DNA of 18,405 nt from Pseudomonadota bacterium (GTDB lineage Bacteria; Pseudomonadota; Gammaproteobacteria; Burkholderiales; Burkholderiaceae), in NCBI GenBank assembly GCA_029777935.1, contig JAKORH010000061.1, positions 1 through 18,405 of the forward strand. Direction: 5' to 3'. The translations under genes were made by a program, and so were the position numbers. Shown here piece by piece: positions 15,580 through 18,405 of the stretch. Under the pieces are notes generated by a model. That model saw nothing but the letters and a program-made list of their open reading frames with translations, was not told where the DNA came from and searched no databases. Numbering within the stretch: the stretch's first letter is position 1; the number at the start of each line of letters is the position of its first letter.

Positions 15580-16044
15580 TCAGCTCGATGCGTAGGCGAA
15601 CGCCAGTTCGCGGTCGGTGTCCTCGTCGAGCGCGTCCTCGACGGCGGGCAGCAGCGCCGCGGTTTCCTTGTCGATGTGCGCACGCAGCCGCTCGACCATC
15701 TCCAGCGCGCTGATCCGCAACGCGGCCCAGCCCGCCTCGTCGAGGGTCGCCGCGGCGCGCGCCAGCGGCAGCATGTCGGCGGCGACGCGGCGGATCGTCT
15801 CGTGCTCCTCCAGCAGCAGCGTGGCGAGGTCGCCGGCGCCGGCGTCCGTGATGCGCGGGAACAGGTCACGCTCCTCGAAGCCGAAGTGGCGCGACAGTTC
15901 CAGCTCGATCTGCCGGCCGAAGCCCGCCGCCAGCGCCGCGTCGCGCCCGCCGCGGCCGAACGTCTGGTCGACACGCGCCAGCAGGTCGAGCGTGGCACGG
16001 TGATCGTCGTCGAGCGCGCGATTGACCTGGCGCGTGAAGTTCAT
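15580..16044 (-). CDS. Hemerythrin HHE-domain protein (diiron or NO/O2-responsive type)
   Basis: This 154-residue four-helix protein keeps the hemerythrin-like metal ligands: His15 (DDDHR), His53 with Glu57 (RHFGFEERDLFP), His81 (EEHETI), and His123 with Glu127 (HIDKET). Proteins of this type bind a non-haem diiron site. Relatives linked to nitric oxide (NorA, DnrN/YtfE/RIC) bind NO or repair Fe-S centres, but this one lacks the long N-terminal domain of YtfE. GGAG precedes ATG 16044 by about 8 bases. It is the first gene of a minus-strand set with GNAT, DUF59 and an NnrS-like protein. The upstream 80 bases hold an FNR/DNR-like box, a -10 element and a palindrome, which point to anaerobic or NO-dependent control. 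Confidence 0.88.
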   Translation of the reverse strand: MNFTRQVNRALDDDHRATLDLLARVDQTFGRGGRDAALAAGFGRQIELELSRHFGFEERDLFPRITDAGAGDLATLLLEEHETIRRVAADMLPLARAAATLDEAGWAALRISALEMVERLRAHIDKETAALLPAVEDALDEDTDRELAFAYASS

Positions 16045-16060
16045 CGTCGTCTCCGGCAGC

Positions 16061-16086
16061 TAAATCGGTATTCCGGTACCAAATTA
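16061..16086 (-). promoter_or_regulatory. 26-base interrupted palindrome over the hemerythrin promoter, putative repressor operator
   Basis: Arms TAAATCGGTA (16061-16070) and TACCAAATTA (16077-16086) are inverted copies matching at 8 of 10 positions around a six-base centre, TTCCGG. The site starts 17 bases upstream of the hemerythrin ATG and would cover the predicted -10 and transcription start. It is an AT-rich island in very GC-rich DNA. A dimeric repressor is the simplest reader, perhaps an Rrf2- or GntR-type protein. It does not match the NsrR consensus I know, so no regulator is named. Confidence 0.5.
16081..16086 (-). promoter_or_regulatory. Predicted -10 element (TAATTT) of the hemerythrin operon
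   Basis: Read on the minus strand, TAATTT lies 23 bases downstream of the FNR/DNR-like box at 16110-16123. This is close to the 22 bases expected when an FNR-type activator is centred at -41.5. A transcription start near 16074 and a leader of about 30 bases are predicted. Predicted from spacing and composition only. Confidence 0.45.
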
Positions 16087-16109
16087 CCACGGCGAGCGCC
16101 GCGCGCCCC

Positions 16110-16123
16110 TTGATGCAACTCAA
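16110..16123 (-). promoter_or_regulatory. FNR/DNR-type binding site (one mismatch) upstream of hemerythrin
   Basis: The plus strand reads TTGATGCAACTCAA (minus strand TTGAGTTGCATCAA) against the FNR/ANR/DNR consensus TTGAT-N4-ATCAA, with a single half-site mismatch. It overlaps the TGA stop of hcrB (16122-16120). Its centre is about 42 bases upstream of the predicted start, the class II activator position. FNR-type proteins sense oxygen loss; DNR/NNR types sense NO. Confidence 0.55.
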
Positions 16124-17100
16124 GCCGGCAGCAGCCCGGAAGCCAGCTCGCGCAGCAGGCGCTGCGCCAGCACGGCCGCCACCTGGCGGCGGTAGTTCGA
16201 CGGCGTGGCGGTCGTGCGCATCGGGCTCGTCTGTTTGGCAATCAGCTTGCCGACCGCGGCGAGCGCGCCGTCGTCCACCGGCCCGCCGGTCAGCGCCTGG
16301 GTGCCCTCGAGCACGAACGGGCGCGCGTTGGTGCCGGTCAGGGCCACGCGCAGTTCGGCCACCCGTCCGTCACGCTGGCATAGTGCGGCCGCGACGCCGG
16401 CGAGCGGGAAATCCATCGCGCCGCGAACGCGCGCCTTGCGATAGCCGGACGCGCAACTCGCGCGCGGCGCCGGCACGCGGACCGACGCCAGCAGTTCGTC
16501 GCGCGAAAGCGTCAGATGCGCGCGGCCGTCGTCGCGGTACAGGTCAGCCAGCGGCAGCCGGCGCGCACCGCGCGCCGACACCACCTCGATTTCGGCGGCG
16601 AGCGCCAGCAGCGCCGGCGCCAGGTCGCCGCTGAAGGCGGCGTGGCAGCGATCGCCCTGCGGCGCGACGTGGCAGGTATCGCCGCCGCGCTTCAGACAAT
16701 ACGAATTCGACGCGCGCCACCATTCGCTCTGGTTGTAGAACACGCAGCGCGTGTCGAGGCACAGGTTGCCGCCGAGCGTAGCGGCGCTGCGGTGCCCGGG
16801 GCCGGCAACCGCCTGCGCGGCCTCGGCCAGTGCGCGATAGTGGCGCACGATGTGCACGTCACTCGACAGCCGGTTCAGCGGCGTTCCGGCGCCGAGCGCG
16901 AGGCCGCTCTCGTCGATCGTCACATCGGCGAAGCCGCGCACGCGCGCCAGGTCGATCAGCACCGGCGGAGATTCGAGACCGCGTCGCAGGTTCGGAATCA
17001 GGTCGGTGCCGCCGGCGAGCAGCCGCGCGCCGGGCTCGGCCGCCAGCAAAGCCACGACTTCGTCGAGCCGGGCCGGACGGTGCAGCGTGAATGGATGCAT
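16120..17100 (-). CDS. hcrB: 4-Hydroxybenzoyl-CoA reductase, beta (FAD and 4Fe-4S) subunit
   Basis: This 326-residue FAD-binding subunit belongs to the xanthine dehydrogenase family. Flavin-site segments are LLAGGTDLIPNLRRG (27-41) and AAATLGGNLCLDTRC. The insert that sets 4-hydroxybenzoyl-CoA reductase apart is present: Cys119-X15-Cys135-X7-Cys143-X8-Cys152, the same spacing as the extra [4Fe-4S] loop of the Thauera enzyme (Cys122, 138, 146, 155). The enzyme reductively removes the phenolic hydroxyl of 4-hydroxybenzoyl-CoA to give benzoyl-CoA, using reduced ferredoxin, in anaerobic phenol, cresol and tyrosine breakdown. ATG 17100 gives a family-like start (MHPFTLHRP) and length. The in-frame extension to 17235 would translate a REP element and is rejected. 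The ribosome-binding site is weak. hcrA lies upstream beyond a 293-base repeat insertion; the small 2Fe-2S subunit gene is not in the window. Confidence 0.92.
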   Translation of the reverse strand: MHPFTLHRPARLDEVVALLAAEPGARLLAGGTDLIPNLRRGLESPPVLIDLARVRGFADVTIDESGLALGAGTPLNRLSSDVHIVRHYRALAEAAQAVAGPGHRSAATLGGNLCLDTRCVFYNQSEWWRASNSYCLKRGGDTCHVAPQGDRCHAAFSGDLAPALLALAAEIEVVSARGARRLPLADLYRDDGRAHLTLSRDELLASVRVPAPRASCASGYRKARVRGAMDFPLAGVAAALCQRDGRVAELRVALTGTNARPFVLEGTQALTGGPVDDGALAAVGKLIAKQTSPMRTTATPSNYRRQVAAVLAQRLLRELASGLLPA

Positions 17101-17102
17101 CG

Positions 17103-17248
17103 GCTCAGTAAGCGCCGCCTGCGCGGCGGCCAGGAAGGTGTCGTCCCCGCGGACGCGGGAACCTAGCGTCCTTCGACGCACGACACTGGATCCCCGCTTT
17201 CGCGGGGATGACACCTCCGTACCGAAGAACGTCAACCATTTTCCGAAC
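17103..17248. repeat. Tandem REP-like unit 1 (146 bases) between hcrA and hcrB
   Basis: The unit begins GCTCAGTAAGCGCCGCCTGC, carries the hairpins TCCCCGCGGACGCGGGA, CGTCCTTCGACG and CCCCGCTTTCGCGGGG inside a GTGTCGT...ATGACAC frame, and ends CATTTTCCGAAC. The next unit starts again with GCTCAGTAAGCGCCGCCTGC at 17249. The hairpin block is the same family as 8640-8717. The unit separates hcrB from hcrA on the minus strand. Confidence 0.9.
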
Positions 17249-17391
17249 GCTCAGTAAGCGCCGCCTGCGCGGCGAGGGAAGTGTCGTTCCCGCGGAAGCG
17301 GGAACCTAGCGTCCTTCGACGCACGACACTGGATCCCCGCTTTCGCGGGGATGACACCTCGGTGCCGAAGAACGTCAATCATCTTCCGAAC
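17249..17391. repeat. Tandem REP-like unit 2 (143 bases) between hcrA and hcrB
   Basis: This is a near-identical copy of 17103-17248 with a few substitutions and a 3-base shorter section after GCGGCG (AGGGAA in place of GCCAGGAAG). It ends CATCTTCCGAAC immediately before the hcrA stop region. GCTCA recurs at both unit starts and again at the hcrA end (17392-17396), as expected if the whole segment was duplicated in place. Confidence 0.9.
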
Positions 17392-17393
17392 GC

Positions 17394-18405
17394 TCAACCC
17401 CTGGCCGCGACCGCCCGGCGCAGCTTCTCCGCGCGCCGGCGCGCGATCAGCGCGTCGAGCACGCGGTCGGGCGTGGCCGGCAGTTCCGCGAGCCGGATGC
17501 CGATCGCGTCGCAGATCGCATTGGTCAGCGCCGGCGCGAAGCTGTGGATCGCGCCTTCGCTGGCCTCCTTGGCGCCGAACGGGCCGAGCGGATCGTTCGA
17601 CTCGACCAGGTGCACGTCGATACGCGGCGACTCGACGATGGTCGGAATCCGGTAGTCGAGCATGTTGGGGCGCAGGTGCAGCCCCTCGTGATACTGCGCC
17701 TCCTCGGACAGCGCCTGCCCCATGCCCATCCACACCGCGCCCTGCACCTGGCCCTCGACCGCGAGCGGATTGAGCGCGCGCCCGCAGTCGTGCGCGACCC
17801 ACACGCGCTCGACCTTCACGGCGCCGGTGTCCTCGTCGACCGTGACCTCGACCGCGGTCGCCGCGTACGAGAAGCCCGCCGTCGAACCCACTGCGGCGCC
17901 GCGGAACTTGCCGCCCTGCGTCTGCGGCGGCGTCGACCATGCGCCCTTGACCGTCAGCGTGCCGGTGTCGGCCAGCGCCGCCTGCACGACCTGCTTGAAG
18001 TCGAGCGCGCGGTCGGTGCCGGATACGCGCGCCGCTTCGCCCAGCCACTCGATGTCGTCGGCGCTCGCCTCCAGGCGCTTGGCGGCCGCCTCGATCAGCA
18101 CGCGCCGGAGCGATTCGGCCGCGCGCAGCGCGGCGTTGCCGACCATGAACGACACGCGCGACGAATACGAGCCGTTGTCCTTCGGCGTCAGCGCGCTGTC
18201 GGTCGCCACCACGCGGATGCGCTGCATCGGCAGGTGCATGACTTCGGCCACCACCTGCGTCAGCAGGGTCGAGGAACCCTGGCCGATGTCGGAGGCGCCG
18301 GTCAGGATCGTGATGCCGCCGTCGAAATCGAGCTTCAGGTTGATCACCGCGTGCGGCTCGCCGCTCCAGTGCACCGGCTTGGCCGATCCCGACACGTAGT
18401 GCGAG
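17394..18405 (-). CDS. hcrA: 4-Hydroxybenzoyl-CoA reductase, alpha (molybdopterin) subunit, C-terminal part
   Basis: The fragment is the last 337 codons or so; the 5' end lies beyond the window and the frame stays open at the edge (reading SHYVSGSAKPVHWSGEPHAV). It is the molybdenum-cofactor subunit of the xanthine dehydrogenase family: TGASDIGQGSSTLLTQVVAE, GAVKVERVWVAHDCGRALNP, VEGQVQGAVWMGMGQAL, and FGAKEASEGAIHSFAPALTN with the active-site glutamate (KEASEG). The assignment to 4-hydroxybenzoyl-CoA reductase rests mainly on the adjacent hcrB with its diagnostic 4Fe-4S loop, and on the SGSAKP/KEASEG segments. The expected partner gene for the 2Fe-2S subunit lies outside the window, if present. 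Confidence 0.85.
   Translation of the reverse strand, partial: SHYVSGSAKPVHWSGEPHAVINLKLDFDGGITILTGASDIGQGSSTLLTQVVAEVMHLPMQRIRVVATDSALTPKDNGSYSSRVSFMVGNAALRAAESLRRVLIEAAAKRLEASADDIEWLGEAARVSGTDRALDFKQVVQAALADTGTLTVKGAWSTPPQTQGGKFRGAAVGSTAGFSYAATAVEVTVDEDTGAVKVERVWVAHDCGRALNPLAVEGQVQGAVWMGMGQALSEEAQYHEGLHLRPNMLDYRIPTIVESPRIDVHLVESNDPLGPFGAKEASEGAIHSFAPALTNAICDAIGIRLAELPATPDRVLDALIARRRAEKLRRAVAARG

Noticed and set aside
14071..16113. 680-codon plus-strand open frame across the hemerythrin-GNAT-DUF59 region
   Set aside because: Antisense to three recognisable proteins; Arg/Ala-rich composition without domains.
17101..17235. Upstream in-frame extension of hcrB
   Set aside because: It translates tandem repeat unit 1. 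The family-like start MHPFTL is at 17100 and gives the expected length.
17103..17391. Tandem repeats considered as a CRISPR array
   Set aside because: Only two long, nearly identical units without short spacers and no cas genes; each unit is a REP-like hairpin block.
2..18405. tRNA, rRNA or insertion sequence genes
   Set aside because: No cloverleaf-like, rRNA-like or transposase-coding sequence was recognised on either strand.

Overview
The window is very GC-rich, densely coding and proteobacterial in style. It has tight operons, GTG starts with 4-base overlaps, and REP-like hairpins between genes. 4-Hydroxybenzoyl-CoA reductase subunits at the right end, an arylpyruvate-type ferredoxin oxidoreductase in the middle, and NnrS, hemerythrin and an FNR/DNR-like box together suggest a facultatively anaerobic, probably denitrifying betaproteobacterium of the Thauera/Azoarcus/Burkholderiales kind that degrades aromatic compounds. 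The taxonomy is inferred from gene content, not from a marker gene.

Left part, plus strand (1-9928): the C-terminus of a molybdenum hydroxylase large subunit; a CaiB/BaiF CoA-transferase overlapping a 3-hydroxyacyl-CoA dehydrogenase/enoyl-CoA hydratase fusion by 8 bases; a periplasmic branched-chain-amino-acid-type binding protein; and a single-chain indolepyruvate:ferredoxin oxidoreductase of 1151 residues. These look like one catabolic unit in which an organic acid is bound, activated with CoA and beta-oxidised. Two related hairpin repeats (547-632, 5062-5140) flank the three middle genes. An NnrS gene (8747-9928) follows another REP-like element.

Middle part (10097-12993): two apparently secreted proteins of unknown function in a stretch of visibly lower GC, then an LRAT/NlpC-type protein, a glutathione S-transferase and a 74-residue conserved-type protein. 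The GST and the small gene are divergent with only 12 bases between their start codons.

Right part, minus strand (18405-13032): hcrA (partial) and hcrB of 4-hydroxybenzoyl-CoA reductase, separated by two tandem REP-like units of 146 and 143 bases. Then comes a four-gene set: hemerythrin, tandem GNAT acetyltransferase, DUF59/MIP18 protein and a second NnrS-like membrane protein. Just upstream of hemerythrin is a near-consensus FNR/DNR box, a well-spaced -10 element and a 26-base palindrome covering the -10/start region. This suggests an anaerobic or NO-activated promoter with a superimposed repressor site. This four-gene set is the best candidate here for an incompletely described system, possibly for NO defence or Fe-S/diiron repair that supports the oxygen- and NO-sensitive Fe-S enzymes next door.
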